Shown piece by piece: positions 1-8,288 of a stretch of 64,000 bases of DNA. How positions within the stretch are numbered: the first letter of the stretch is position 1; every line of letters starts with the position of its first letter. Under the pieces are notes generated by a model. It was not told the DNA's origin, made no database searches, and saw only the letters and a list, made by a program, of their open reading frames with translations. The stretch spans positions 62,001 to 126,000 of the forward strand of contig CACFAI010000001.1 in NCBI GenBank assembly GCA_902564265.1, read 5' to 3'. The position numbers were made by a program, and so were the translations under genes. This stretch comes from an uncultured Pelagibacteraceae bacterium. GTDB taxonomy: Bacteria > Pseudomonadota > Alphaproteobacteria > Pelagibacterales > Pelagibacteraceae.

Positions 1-769
1 TTACCGCTTTTGGTTTTTCGAAGTTAACAGCTCTTATATTGGATTGTTCGTGAAGAATGCCTAGTCTTTTTGCTACCTCTTGGTATGCATCAATTAAATT
101 TCCTAAATTATTTCTAAATCTATCTTTATCTAACTTTTTATCAGTTTTATTGTCCCACAATCTACATGTATCTGGACTAATCTCATCTGCCAGTAATATA
201 TCTGTTTTTCCGTTGTTCACAAATCTTCCAAACTCAACTTTAAAGTCTACAAGTTTAATACCAACCCCTCGAAACATTCCTACCATGAAATCATTTATCC
301 TTAGCAATTGTTTATCTATTTTTTCTATTTCTTTTTTAGTTGCCCAGTTAAAAGTATAGATATGCTCTTTTGATACCAGAGGATCTCCTAACTCATCATT
401 CTTTAAACAATATTCAATTAGCGGATCTTCTAAGATAGTGCCGTCTTCTATCCCAAGTCTTTTTGTAAGAGAGCCAGTTGCAATATTTCTAACAATAAAT
501 TCAATCGGAATAATTTCGACGTGTTTGATGAGCTGTTCTCTCATGTTAAGTCTTTTAATTAAATGATTTTTTATACCAACTTGATCTAAATTTAATAAAA
601 TATGTTCTGAAATTCTATTATTCAAAACACCTTTACCTTCAATTTTTGCCTTTTTTTGATTATTGAAAGCAGTTGCGTCATCTTTAAAGTGTTGAATTAC
701 AAAGTCCTTACTTTCAGTTGCAAAAATTACTTTTGCTTTTCCCTCATAAAGTTTTTTACCTTTTTTCAT
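1..769 (-). CDS. purC: SAICAR synthetase, 3' end cut by window edge
   Basis: Phosphoribosylaminoimidazole-succinocarboxamide synthase, the ATP-dependent step joining aspartate to CAIR in purine synthesis. I translated the minus strand from the ATG at 769-767; 256 codons stay open to the edge. Family motifs are visible: an N-terminal LYEGKAK segment, EFIVRNIATGSL, and LADEISPDTCRLWD near the C-terminal half. The family is usually about 240-255 residues, so the stop should lie just outside the window. The start codon shares one base with the purB stop (TAATG), so the two are probably translationally coupled in one purine operon. Confidence 0.95.
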   Translation of the reverse strand, partial: MKKGKKLYEGKAKVIFATESKDFVIQHFKDDATAFNNQKKAKIEGKGVLNNRISEHILLNLDQVGIKNHLIKRLNMREQLIKHVEIIPIEFIVRNIATGSLTKRLGIEDGTILEDPLIEYCLKNDELGDPLVSKEHIYTFNWATKKEIEKIDKQLLRINDFMVGMFRGVGIKLVDFKVEFGRFVNNGKTDILLADEISPDTCRLWDNKTDKKLDKDRFRNNLGNLIDAYQEVAKRLGILHEQSNIRAVNFEKPKAV

Positions 770-2061
770 TATTTAAACACTCTTCTAAAAATATAATTTA
801 CATTTTTTAAATGTTTTGAATATGTAAATACTTTTTTAATTTTTTTCTCTGGAATTAAAGATGTAATCGACTTATCTTTTTTAATCAATTCAATCAAATT
901 AGTATTTTTGTTAAAGCTATTAATTGCATGCGTTTGAATTTTTTTATAAGCCTTTTCTCTTGAAAGACCAACTTTTGTAAGTTCTAACATCATCTCCTGT
1001 GAAAAAATTACTCCTTTAGTTATATTAAGATTTTTCATCATATTTTTCGGATAAATAATCATATTATCCACAAGATTTGTAAGTCTAAATAAAGCAAAAT
1101 CTAAAGTAATATTAGCATCAGGGCCTATATTTCTCTCTACGCTAGAGTGAGATATATCTCGCTCGTGCCAAAGAGCAATATTTTCAAGTGCAGGAATAAC
1201 ACTACTTCTCACAAGTCTTGCAAGTCCTGTTAAATTTTCACTAAGTATTGGATTTTTTTTATGAGGCATTGCGGAAGATCCTTTTTGGCCTTTTGAAAAA
1301 AATTCTTGTAACTCATAAACCTCAGATCTTTGTAAATGCCTAATCTCAGTTGCAAACCTTTCAATTGATCCAGCTATAATTCCTAAAACAGAAAAATAAT
1401 ATGCATGTCTATCTCTTGGAATAATTTGTGTTGATATTGGTTCAGGCTTCAGTTTTAATTTTTTTGATACAAAAACTTCCACTCTTGGATCTATATTAGC
1501 AAAAGTTCCAACTGCCCCAGAAATAGCACAAGTTGAAACTTCATTTATAGCATTTTCTAATCTTTTTTTATTTCTTTTAAATTCTTCATAATAAGATGCC
1601 AGCTTTAAACCAAATGTAATTGGCTCTGCATGAATACCATGACTTCTTCCAATACACGGAGTCATTTTATGCTTAAAAGCTTTTTTTTTAATTACAGATA
1701 ATAATTTCTCTAAATCTTTCATTAAAAATTTTCCTGATTGGACTAATTGAATATTAAAACTCGTATCAAGAACATCTGACGAAGTCATACCTTGATGTAG
1801 ATATCTTGCTTTAATTCCTGCTTTCTCAGTAATTGAGGTTAGAAAAGCAATTATATCATGTTTTACTTTGCCTTCGATTTGATGAATTCTTTTGACGTTA
1901 ATTTTACCTCTTCGCTTGACTACAGAGGACACACCCTTGGGTATAATTTTCAGTTTTTCCATTGCCTGAGCCGCTGCTATTTCAACATCAAGCCATATTT
2001 TATATTTGTTTTCTTCTGACCAAATTTCTGTAAGTTCTTTTCTTGAATATCTCGATATCAT
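769..2061 (-). CDS. purB: Adenylosuccinate lyase
   Basis: 430 residues, normal for the family. The enzyme cleaves SAICAR to AICAR and adenylosuccinate to AMP. Visible motifs are TSSDVLDT (93-100), GRSHG with the general-acid histidine (138-142) and the fumarase/lyase superfamily signature SSAMPHKKNP (262-271), whose second serine is the catalytic base. The ATG overlaps the map stop by one base and its own stop overlaps the purC ATG by one base, giving a map-purB-purC chain on the minus strand. PurB acts directly after PurC, so pathway and gene order agree. Confidence 0.97.
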   Translation of the reverse strand: MISRYSRKELTEIWSEENKYKIWLDVEIAAAQAMEKLKIIPKGVSSVVKRRGKINVKRIHQIEGKVKHDIIAFLTSITEKAGIKARYLHQGMTSSDVLDTSFNIQLVQSGKFLMKDLEKLLSVIKKKAFKHKMTPCIGRSHGIHAEPITFGLKLASYYEEFKRNKKRLENAINEVSTCAISGAVGTFANIDPRVEVFVSKKLKLKPEPISTQIIPRDRHAYYFSVLGIIAGSIERFATEIRHLQRSEVYELQEFFSKGQKGSSAMPHKKNPILSENLTGLARLVRSSVIPALENIALWHERDISHSSVERNIGPDANITLDFALFRLTNLVDNMIIYPKNMMKNLNITKGVIFSQEMMLELTKVGLSREKAYKKIQTHAINSFNKNTNLIELIKKDKSITSLIPEKKIKKVFTYSKHLKNVNYIFRRVFK

Positions 2062-2834
2062 TAATTGTAAGGAGGCTCCTTATATCCTTTAGCAGATTCT
2101 GTAAAAATTTCATAACCATTTTCTGTAATCCCAACAGTATGCTCGAATTGCGCAGATAATGTTTTATCTTTTGTAACTGCTGTCCAACCATCATTTAAAA
2201 CTTTAGTATGATATTTTCCAGCATTTATCATGGGCTCAATAGTAAAAGTCATTCCTGGTTTTAACTCGACCCCGGTATCTTTTGAACCATAGTGAAGTAT
2301 ATTTGGCTCTTGATGAAAGTTTGTTCCTATTCCGTGACCACAAAAATCTCTTACAACAGAAAAACCATTTTTTTCTACGAAAGATTGTATCTCGTAACCA
2401 ATATCGCCAATTCTTTTTCCAGGCTTTAATATCTTAATTGCCTTGTTAAGAGACTCATAAGTAACGTTAATAAGTTTTTTTGATTTTACAGAAATATCGC
2501 CAACAGCATACATTCGACTTGTATCTCCATAGTGATCGTTAATTATAGCTGTTACATCTATATTTACAATATCTCCATCTTGAAGTGTTCTGTCACTAGG
2601 TATACCGTGGCAAACAACATGATTAAGGGAAGTACAAATTGATTTCTCAAATCCTCTATAAAATTGTGGAGCAGAGAAGCCACCGTTATCTCTTATAAAT
2701 TCATAACAAAGTTTATCAATTTGATTTGTAGCAGTTCCTTCTTTTACATAATCAGTAATCATATCTAAAGTTTTGGATGCTAGAGATCCAGCAGTCCTCA
2801 TCTTTTCAAATTTTTCTAAATAGTTATTCATCAA
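2061..2834 (-). CDS. map: Methionine aminopeptidase, type I
   Basis: Removes the initiator methionine from nascent proteins. It is 257 residues, with all the expected dinuclear metal-site residues in order: His76 (VCHGIPS), Asp93 (NIDV), Asp104 (GDTSRM), His167 (GHGIG), Glu200 (TIEPM) and Glu231 (FEHTV). It starts with two consecutive ATGs (2834 or 2831). The start region overlaps the end of sfsA by 8-11 bases, and the stop overlaps the purB ATG by one base. There is no N-terminal zinc-finger extension, as in other bacterial type Ia enzymes. Confidence 0.96.
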   Translation of the reverse strand: MMNNYLEKFEKMRTAGSLASKTLDMITDYVKEGTATNQIDKLCYEFIRDNGGFSAPQFYRGFEKSICTSLNHVVCHGIPSDRTLQDGDIVNIDVTAIINDHYGDTSRMYAVGDISVKSKKLINVTYESLNKAIKILKPGKRIGDIGYEIQSFVEKNGFSVVRDFCGHGIGTNFHQEPNILHYGSKDTGVELKPGMTFTIEPMINAGKYHTKVLNDGWTAVTKDKTLSAQFEHTVGITENGYEIFTESAKGYKEPPYN

Positions 2835-3510
2835 TAATATTTATTTTTTTTTCTATTTTGATTTCTTTATCGTTTAATCTACATCTATAAGCTAAAAATT
2901 TAACACCAATTTTTTTAACATTTAAATAATTCTTATAATATTCAGCATCGATATCTTTAGCTATTTTAAATTTATTTATACCCTCAATTTGAGTTAAAAA
3001 TAAGACATATGGTTTGTAGCCCTTTTTTGTTGATTCAGCTAATTTAATTAAATGTTTTGAGCCCCTGGTTGTTATAGCATCTGGAAATTCTGCAATGTCG
3101 TGATTTCTTAACAGGGTTACATTTTTTACCTCAAGTAAATTTTTATCACACAAGAAATCAAATCTAGTATCATCAGAATATTTAAATTCTGGTTTTATTT
3201 CTTTAATATTTTTAAACTCTTTAATTAAATTGTTATTTAAACCATCAAATACTATTTTGTTTGCTCTATGAGTATTAACACCAATCATACGCTTATTAGA
3301 CATGATCATTTCTAATGTAAATTTTAGTTTCCTTTTTGGATCGTTGTTTTTAGATACAAAGACTGTATTTCCTGGTTCTAAAAGACCCATCATTGAGCCA
3401 GTGTTAGGACAGTGTGCAGTAATCTTTGAATTATTTACTTTGATATCAACAAAAAATCTTTTATACCGCTTGATTAATTTGCCTTTGATCAAAGTATTGG
3501 TAAATTTCAT
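2824..3510 (-). CDS. sfsA: SfsA family DNA-binding / sugar fermentation stimulation protein
   Basis: A 228-residue protein beginning MKFTNTLIKGKLIKRYKRF, matching the usual SfsA N-terminus (short strand, then KRYKRFF). The HCPNTGSM segment and the later D-FLC-LEVKNVTL and FPDAITTRGSKHL segments are SfsA hallmarks and resemble a restriction-endonuclease-fold core. An upstream in-frame start (3612) would add 34 hydrophobic residues overlapping the divergent gene; I reject it because the family begins at the 3510 ATG. The divergent gene at 3533 starts only 22 bases away. The molecular role of SfsA is still poorly defined. Confidence 0.88.
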   Translation of the reverse strand: MKFTNTLIKGKLIKRYKRFFVDIKVNNSKITAHCPNTGSMMGLLEPGNTVFVSKNNDPKRKLKFTLEMIMSNKRMIGVNTHRANKIVFDGLNNNLIKEFKNIKEIKPEFKYSDDTRFDFLCDKNLLEVKNVTLLRNHDIAEFPDAITTRGSKHLIKLAESTKKGYKPYVLFLTQIEGINKFKIAKDIDAEYYKNYLNVKKIGVKFLAYRCRLNDKEIKIEKKINIIDE

Positions 3511-3532
3511 ATTTATTAATTTATATTTGTAT

Positions 3533-4285
3533 ATGAAAAATAAAAAAGAAATAAATGCGGGCATAATTATTATCGGAAATGAAGTTCTTTCTGGAAGAAC
3601 TAAAGATATCAATACAAGTACTTTGTCACTATGGTTGAATTCCTTGGGAGTTCAGGTAAAGGAAGTAAGAATAATTCCTGATATTGAAAAAGATATTATT
3701 GAAACAATAAATACTTTTAAAAAAAAATTTTCATATGTTTTTACATCAGGTGGAATAGGCCCAACTCACGATGACATAACTGCTGAATCGGTATCAAAAG
3801 CATTTAATATAGAGTATGGTTATCACAAGGAAGCTTTTTCGATATTGGAAAAATATTACAAACCAAGTGAATTTAGTGAAGGTAGAAAAAAAATGGCCAT
3901 GATGCCTATGACTGCTAAACTTATATTAAATCCAACGAGTGGTGCACCAGGATTTTATGTTGAAAATGTTTTCTCACTTCCAGGAGTTCCCTCAATCCTT
4001 AAATCAATGCTTGGAGGTTTAGATCATTTGATTACTGGTGGAGCACCTATTTTAAGTCACACAATAAATCTTAGAACTGTAGAAAGTGAAATTGCAAAAT
4101 CTTTAACCAAAGTTCAGAACAACAATCAAGATGTTGAGATTGGAAGCTATCCTTTTTTTCGTGCTGGAAAACTAGGTGTTTCTATTGTTGTAAGATCTAC
4201 CGATAAAGATAAAATTGATACTTGTAATAATGAAATTTTAAAATTTGTAGAAGAACAAAAAATTCAAATAGTAAACGAGGTATAA
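3533..4285 (+). CDS. CinA-type N-terminal domain protein (molybdopterin-binding fold, COG1058)
   Basis: 250 residues from the ATG at 3533, starting MKNKKEINAGIIIIGNEVLSG, the typical opening of the competence/damage-inducible CinA N-terminal domain. The GGIGPTHDD motif follows near residues 79-87. In CinA this domain is a nucleotide pyrophosphatase-like MoCF fold. The C-terminal nicotinamide-mononucleotide deamidase domain of full-length CinA (about 410 residues) is absent, so this is the short stand-alone form common in alphaproteobacteria. The stop overlaps the next ATG by one base. An upstream in-frame start at 3302 would lie antisense inside sfsA and is rejected. Confidence 0.88.
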   Translation: MKNKKEINAGIIIIGNEVLSGRTKDINTSTLSLWLNSLGVQVKEVRIIPDIEKDIIETINTFKKKFSYVFTSGGIGPTHDDITAESVSKAFNIEYGYHKEAFSILEKYYKPSEFSEGRKKMAMMPMTAKLILNPTSGAPGFYVENVFSLPGVPSILKSMLGGLDHLITGGAPILSHTINLRTVESEIAKSLTKVQNNNQDVEIGSYPFFRAGKLGVSIVVRSTDKDKIDTCNNEILKFVEEQKIQIVNEV

Positions 4286-4686
4286 TGTTATATTTTGCCT
4301 ATGGCAGTAACCTTCATCAAGAACAGATGAAAAGCAGATGTTCTGGCTGCAAATATTTAAAAAAATATATTCTTCAAGATTATCGATTAACTTTTAGAAG
4401 TGCTTTATGTGTAGCGGACATAGAGTATAAAAAAGGATCTAGTGTCCAAGGAGCTTTATATGAAATCACACATAAAGATGAATCTTGTTTAGATAAATAT
4501 GAAGACTTTCCTATTCTTTACAAAAAAATATTTTTCAAATATGAGGGCAAGGATGTAATGGCATATTCAATGGAAAATAAAACTCCATTTAAATATCCAA
4601 GTACAAGATACTTAAATATCATTAAACAAGGTTATAAAGATTGTGGTTTAGACACTAATTTTTTAATTAAAGCCTTAAAAGGTTAA
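4285..4686 (+). CDS. Gamma-glutamylcyclotransferase-fold protein (AIG2-like)
   Basis: 133 residues. The N-terminal LYFAYGSN (YGSN at 6-9) is the substrate-binding loop of the GGCT/AIG2 fold, and the segment GALYEI followed by LDKYEDFP supplies Glu73 at the position of the catalytic acid. Members release 5-oxoproline from gamma-glutamyl amines or peptides; the exact substrate here cannot be read from sequence. It overlaps the CinA-like gene by one base and is followed one base later by azlC, so it is probably co-transcribed with both. Confidence 0.85.
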   Translation: MLYFAYGSNLHQEQMKSRCSGCKYLKKYILQDYRLTFRSALCVADIEYKKGSSVQGALYEITHKDESCLDKYEDFPILYKKIFFKYEGKDVMAYSMENKTPFKYPSTRYLNIIKQGYKDCGLDTNFLIKALKG

Positions 4687-4687
4687 A

Positions 4688-5374
4688 ATGTTATCAAAAT
4701 TTCAAATCTTTAAGATAGGATTTTTTGACGTAGCACCACATTTGCTCTCAGTTATTCCATTTGGAATAATATTTGGCGCGATAGGTATTGAATTAGGTTT
4801 TGATCCAATCATGACTTATGCCACATCTTTAATTATATTTGGTGGCGCTTCACAAATTGTTTTTTTACAACTGTTATCAGGCGGAGCGTCACCTCTTATC
4901 GCCATCACTTCTGTTGGAGTAATAAATTCGAGACATTTATTATATGGAGCCGTTTTATCTGAATATCTAAACAAACTATCATTGATAAAAAAACTTTTTA
5001 TTTCCTATTTTATCGTTGATCAAGGTTTTGCAGTTTCTAATGTTTACTTAAAAAAAAATAGTGAACAAAGTTTTAATTATTACCACTTAATGGGATCTGG
5101 AATTACTCTTTGGCTTTGTTGGCAAATTGCTACAATTATAGGTATATTTTTAGGATCTATTGTTCCAGAAGAACTAGGATTAAAATTTGCTATTCCTTTA
5201 ACTTTTATTGCAATAATTATCAATGAATTAAGAAAGTTTGATCATTTAGCAGTAATGATTGTTTCAGGTTTAACAGCAACCTTTTTTTATAACGCACCAT
5301 TTAAATCTTATATTTTAATCTCGCCATTAATTGGCCTATTTGCAGCATTTCTAATATTAAAATTAAAAAAATGA
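4688..5374 (+). CDS. azlC: AzlC family branched-chain amino-acid exporter subunit
   Basis: A 228-residue multi-pass inner-membrane protein. Typical AzlC features are the early PFGIIFGAIGIELGF stretch, FGGASQIVFLQLL and NSRHLLYGA (the family RH-LYGA motif). AzlC pairs with the small AzlD protein to export branched-chain or related amino acids. The gene starts one base after the upstream GGCT-like gene and overlaps azlD by four bases (ATGA), which supports the pairing. Confidence 0.93.
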   Translation: MLSKFQIFKIGFFDVAPHLLSVIPFGIIFGAIGIELGFDPIMTYATSLIIFGGASQIVFLQLLSGGASPLIAITSVGVINSRHLLYGAVLSEYLNKLSLIKKLFISYFIVDQGFAVSNVYLKKNSEQSFNYYHLMGSGITLWLCWQIATIIGIFLGSIVPEELGLKFAIPLTFIAIIINELRKFDHLAVMIVSGLTATFFYNAPFKSYILISPLIGLFAAFLILKLKK

Positions 5375-5682
5375 CCTGGACTTCAATATTTATTGCAGGA
5401 TTTATTACTTATTTCACTAGAATGGGAATGATTACATTAATAGATAAAAATATTTTTAACGAAAATTTTAGAAAAATTTTAAATTATGTGCCCTCAGTTG
5501 TTTTTCCATCTATAATCTTCCCTGGCGTTCTTTTAGATGATTATGGGAGTTTGGTAACTCTTACGGATCCTAAAATTTATGGAGCTCTTACAGCGATAAT
5601 AATTGGATATTTTTCTAGAAATGTAATATTTACTATTATCTCAGGATTAACATCATACTGGTTATTAATATTCATTTTTTGA
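5371..5682 (+). CDS. azlD: AzlD family small exporter subunit
   Basis: A 103-residue hydrophobic protein with about four membrane segments and the AzlD opening FIAGFITYFTRMGM. It overlaps the azlC stop by four bases, the usual arrangement for this two-component exporter. AzlD is thought to assemble with AzlC in the inner membrane. It is the last gene of the 3533-5682 run; the 77 bases after it show no clear terminator hairpin. Confidence 0.9.
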   Translation: MTWTSIFIAGFITYFTRMGMITLIDKNIFNENFRKILNYVPSVVFPSIIFPGVLLDDYGSLVTLTDPKIYGALTAIIIGYFSRNVIFTIISGLTSYWLLIFIF

Positions 5683-5759
5683 AATCAGAGTTTAATAAAA
5701 GGAAAAATTATTTTGACCGTTAAAAAAAGCCAGAATAAGCAAATAATTGTATTAAATTA

Positions 5760-5966
5760 ATGTTCATTTCATCAAATATTATGTTATTCTTCCTTATGGG
5801 AAAAATAGTTGGTTATATTTTAATTGCAGCTGCATTCGCAGATTTTGGGTTATCTTACTTAGATATTAACTTAACTTATTTCTTACCCGACCAAATTTCA
5901 AAATTTACGCCACTATTTCTTGGAGGTTTAGGTTATCTCATACTAAAAGGCCAAGGAAAAGAGTAA
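5760..5966 (+). CDS. Small two-TM membrane protein, unknown
   Basis: 68 residues from the first ATG. The hydrophobic stretch GKIVGYILIAAAFADFGLSYL and a second near FTPLFLGGLGYLIL predict two membrane helices with a short polar tail. In-frame ATGs at 5781 and 5796 are also possible starts; the one at 5796 gives a 56-residue protein beginning MGKIVGYIL, which fits a compact two-helix protein better. I do not recognise a named family. A weak TTGACC box lies at 5713-5718 upstream. Confidence 0.6.
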   Translation: MFISSNIMLFFLMGKIVGYILIAAAFADFGLSYLDINLTYFLPDQISKFTPLFLGGLGYLILKGQGKE

Positions 5967-5995
5967 TAAATAATAACCTTTTTTAAATCGAATAA

Positions 5996-7225
5996 ATGAT
6001 AATCAAAATTTTGAGTGCAAAATCGAAAAAAGCTGTAGGGCTTCTAGCTATACTGGCGTCATTAGGAAGTTTTATTGCAGATGTACTTGAGCCATTAGCA
6101 CCATTCTCTAAATATATCTTTATTCTAGCTATACTTTTATTGATAATTTTCAGGTTATTAAACTTTTATAAAAAAGGTATCTATGAGAAATTTTCTTTTC
6201 TAATTATCTTTTTTTGGCTGGTTGCGATAATGAGTGGTGCTGTTTATTTTGCTAAACAAAATTCTTTTAAGAATGGTTTGTTTGCAAATCTATTCCCAAA
6301 AATCGAAGAGGTCCAAAGTGATTTTGGTATAATAGAAAAAGATTTAACAGATATAAAGACTACCACAGAAGAAATTAAAAAGGAGACCAAAGATATTACA
6401 AAAAAATTAGATGATATTGAGCAAAAAATTGATGGTGTTAATGTTGAAGAAAACATCAAAAAAATTGACTACAGCTTAATGTTTGGAGGTGAAGGAAGTG
6501 TGAGTATCAATTTACAACCCATGGAAACTGTAAGAGAATTTTTTTACTCAACAGATGACAAAAATTATATATCTCTAGGTTTTTCTGAGTCTATTGATCC
6601 TAGAACTGGTCTTTATTGGCCGCATAGTCAAATTTCTTTTCAGGAGTATAAGTTTGTAAAAAGAACTTTTTATGTAAAGTATTTAGATTTTAACAATAAT
6701 CCTAAAGGTCCATTTAAAATTGAATTAGATTTAAAAGATGAATTTCTAAAAAGTGAAAAAAAATGGATTAAAAGGTCGAAGTGGGTGAGTTGGGATTTAC
6801 GTGATAGATATTATAATTATAGCTTAAGGGGTGTATTAACATATAGATGTGCAATTAAAATAATGAAAATCCAAATTGATCAGGGAAAAGTAAATACAAT
6901 AAATTTTCCTTCTTGTGAAAATGAGTTTAAAGAACGCAGAAAAAACGCTTATTGGACCGCTGAAAGTGATTTTGAAGGAATGACTTTGTTTAAAGGAGCT
7001 CGTTTTTTAAAACCAGAAGTTTGGGGAGCAGATTACAAGTATGCTATTCCAGTTCCTAATACAAAATATATAATTTTTAACAACCACAGCCCTGAATATG
7101 AGGAGGCTTTAAAAAAATGGACTTATATTTATCATCCTGAAATGAAAAACATAAGAATTCAAATTATTTATTATGATGATGAAAGCTCTATTTTTAGGAG
7201 TTTCGATAATCCTATGCTTAATTAA
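5996..7225 (+). CDS. Membrane-anchored coiled-coil protein, unknown
   Basis: 409 residues. Three N-terminal hydrophobic helices (about 14-33, 38-57, 67-85) are followed by a heptad-like segment (about 105-150, rich in IEK/DIK/KKLDDIEQ), then a roughly 250-residue soluble domain rich in aromatic residues, with YWPHSQISFQEYKF and SKWVSWDLRDRYYNYSLRG. I recognise no catalytic motif or known family in that domain. It lies between small membrane-protein genes and is probably anchored with the C-terminal domain on one side of the inner membrane. The side cannot be decided reliably here. Confidence 0.8.
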   Translation: MIIKILSAKSKKAVGLLAILASLGSFIADVLEPLAPFSKYIFILAILLLIIFRLLNFYKKGIYEKFSFLIIFFWLVAIMSGAVYFAKQNSFKNGLFANLFPKIEEVQSDFGIIEKDLTDIKTTTEEIKKETKDITKKLDDIEQKIDGVNVEENIKKIDYSLMFGGEGSVSINLQPMETVREFFYSTDDKNYISLGFSESIDPRTGLYWPHSQISFQEYKFVKRTFYVKYLDFNNNPKGPFKIELDLKDEFLKSEKKWIKRSKWVSWDLRDRYYNYSLRGVLTYRCAIKIMKIQIDQGKVNTINFPSCENEFKERRKNAYWTAESDFEGMTLFKGARFLKPEVWGADYKYAIPVPNTKYIIFNNHSPEYEEALKKWTYIYHPEMKNIRIQIIYYDDESSIFRSFDNPMLN

Positions 7226-7264
7226 TTTACTTGAAATATAAATTATAATTGATACTTATTAGAT

Positions 7265-7624
7265 ATGGACTTTCAACAATCTATAGAAAAATGTTTAAAA
7301 AACTACGCCAACTTTAACGGTCGAGCTACAAGATCTGAGTATTGGTGGTTTATTCTCTTTGGCGTATTAGTAAGTTTAGGAACTACATTTATAGATTTTG
7401 TCATTGATAGCACTGGCAACTTTGTACTTTTTAATTCTATAGCTTCTCTAGCTTTATTAATTCCTCAGTTATCAGTTGGATGTCGAAGACTTCATGACAC
7501 TGGTAAGTCTGGTTGGTGGCAGTTGTTATACCTAACTATCATTGGAGGTATTGTGGTATTAGTTTGGTTAGTTACTGAGACAACTAAGAAAAAAAATCAT
7601 TTCGGTCCAGTTCCAAAAAAATAG
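7265..7624 (+). CDS. DUF805 inner-membrane protein (YhaH-like), copy 1
   Basis: 119 residues. Diagnostic DUF805 features are the opening NYANFNGRATRSEYWWF, the central PQLSVGCRRLHDTGKSGWW, four predicted membrane segments and the GPVPKK tail. The biochemical role of DUF805 proteins is not established. It is followed five bases later by the PrsW-type gene. A divergent second copy lies at 9639-10016 on the other strand. Confidence 0.92.
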   Translation: MDFQQSIEKCLKNYANFNGRATRSEYWWFILFGVLVSLGTTFIDFVIDSTGNFVLFNSIASLALLIPQLSVGCRRLHDTGKSGWWQLLYLTIIGGIVVLVWLVTETTKKKNHFGPVPKK

Positions 7625-7628
7625 CTAA

Positions 7629-8288
7629 TTGATTTTATTATCTTTAACTATAGCGCCTTCTCTTATTATACTACTTTATGTAACCCAGAGTGATCGTTTT
7701 CCAGAACCAACGGAAAAAATAATTAAAACATTTCTTTGGGGACTTGCAATCATTATACCAGCAGGTATTGCAAATGATCTTTTAATAAGTAATTGGAATA
7801 TCCTAAAAATTGATGTTTCAATTTCTCATTCTTTTTTATCAGCGGGACCTATTGAGGAGAGTTTAAAGTTTTTAATCCTTGTAACTATTATTGGAAAATA
7901 TAAAGATTATGATCATCCCGTAGATGGAATCGTCTACTGTGTTTGTTTATCTCAAGGTTTTGCGACTTTAGAAAATATTTATTATGTTTACTCGTTGTAT
8001 GGCGCATCATACGAAGTGGCTTTGTTAAGAGCTATATCAGCAGTTCCAGCGCATGCAATGTTTGGTGCAGTAATGGGAATTTTTTATTCTTATTATCTAT
8101 TGGCTAAAAAAAAAGAGGATAAAAATAATTTTTTCATATTATCAATCTTAATACCAATTATATTACATAGTTTTTATAATTATTTTATGCATGTAGCTCC
8201 AATTTTAGGGTTTATTTTAATAATTGTGGGTATTTATTACAGCTATAAGCAGTTTCAAAAATGGAATAGAAAAAAAATTAAAATTTAA
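7629..8288 (+). CDS. PrsW-type glutamic intramembrane protease family protein
   Basis: 219 residues from a TTG start, with about seven hydrophobic helices. The PrsW active-site pattern is complete: Glu76-Glu77 with Lys80 (PIEESLK), Glu115-Asn116 (FATLEN), His142 (VPAHAMFG) and His180 (IILHSFYNYF). PrsW in Bacillus cleaves an anti-sigma factor within the membrane; the substrate here is unknown and no obvious anti-sigma gene is in the window. It follows the DUF805 gene by four bases and overlaps the convergent orphan gene by 11 bases at the 3' end. The TTG is preferred because no ATG lies near the conserved N-terminus. Confidence 0.85.
   Translation: MILLSLTIAPSLIILLYVTQSDRFPEPTEKIIKTFLWGLAIIIPAGIANDLLISNWNILKIDVSISHSFLSAGPIEESLKFLILVTIIGKYKDYDHPVDGIVYCVCLSQGFATLENIYYVYSLYGASYEVALLRAISAVPAHAMFGAVMGIFYSYYLLAKKKEDKNNFFILSILIPIILHSFYNYFMHVAPILGFILIIVGIYYSYKQFQKWNRKKIKI

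Noticed and set aside
57-359. Plus-strand frame inside purC
   Set aside because: It lies antisense to the conserved SAICAR synthetase frame.
3302-3532. Upstream extension of the CinA-like gene
   Set aside because: It is antisense to sfsA and lacks family similarity; the ATG at 3533 fits the family start.
5713-5741. TTGACC box before the small two-TM gene as a promoter
   Set aside because: No acceptable -10 hexamer at the right distance (only TAAGCA).
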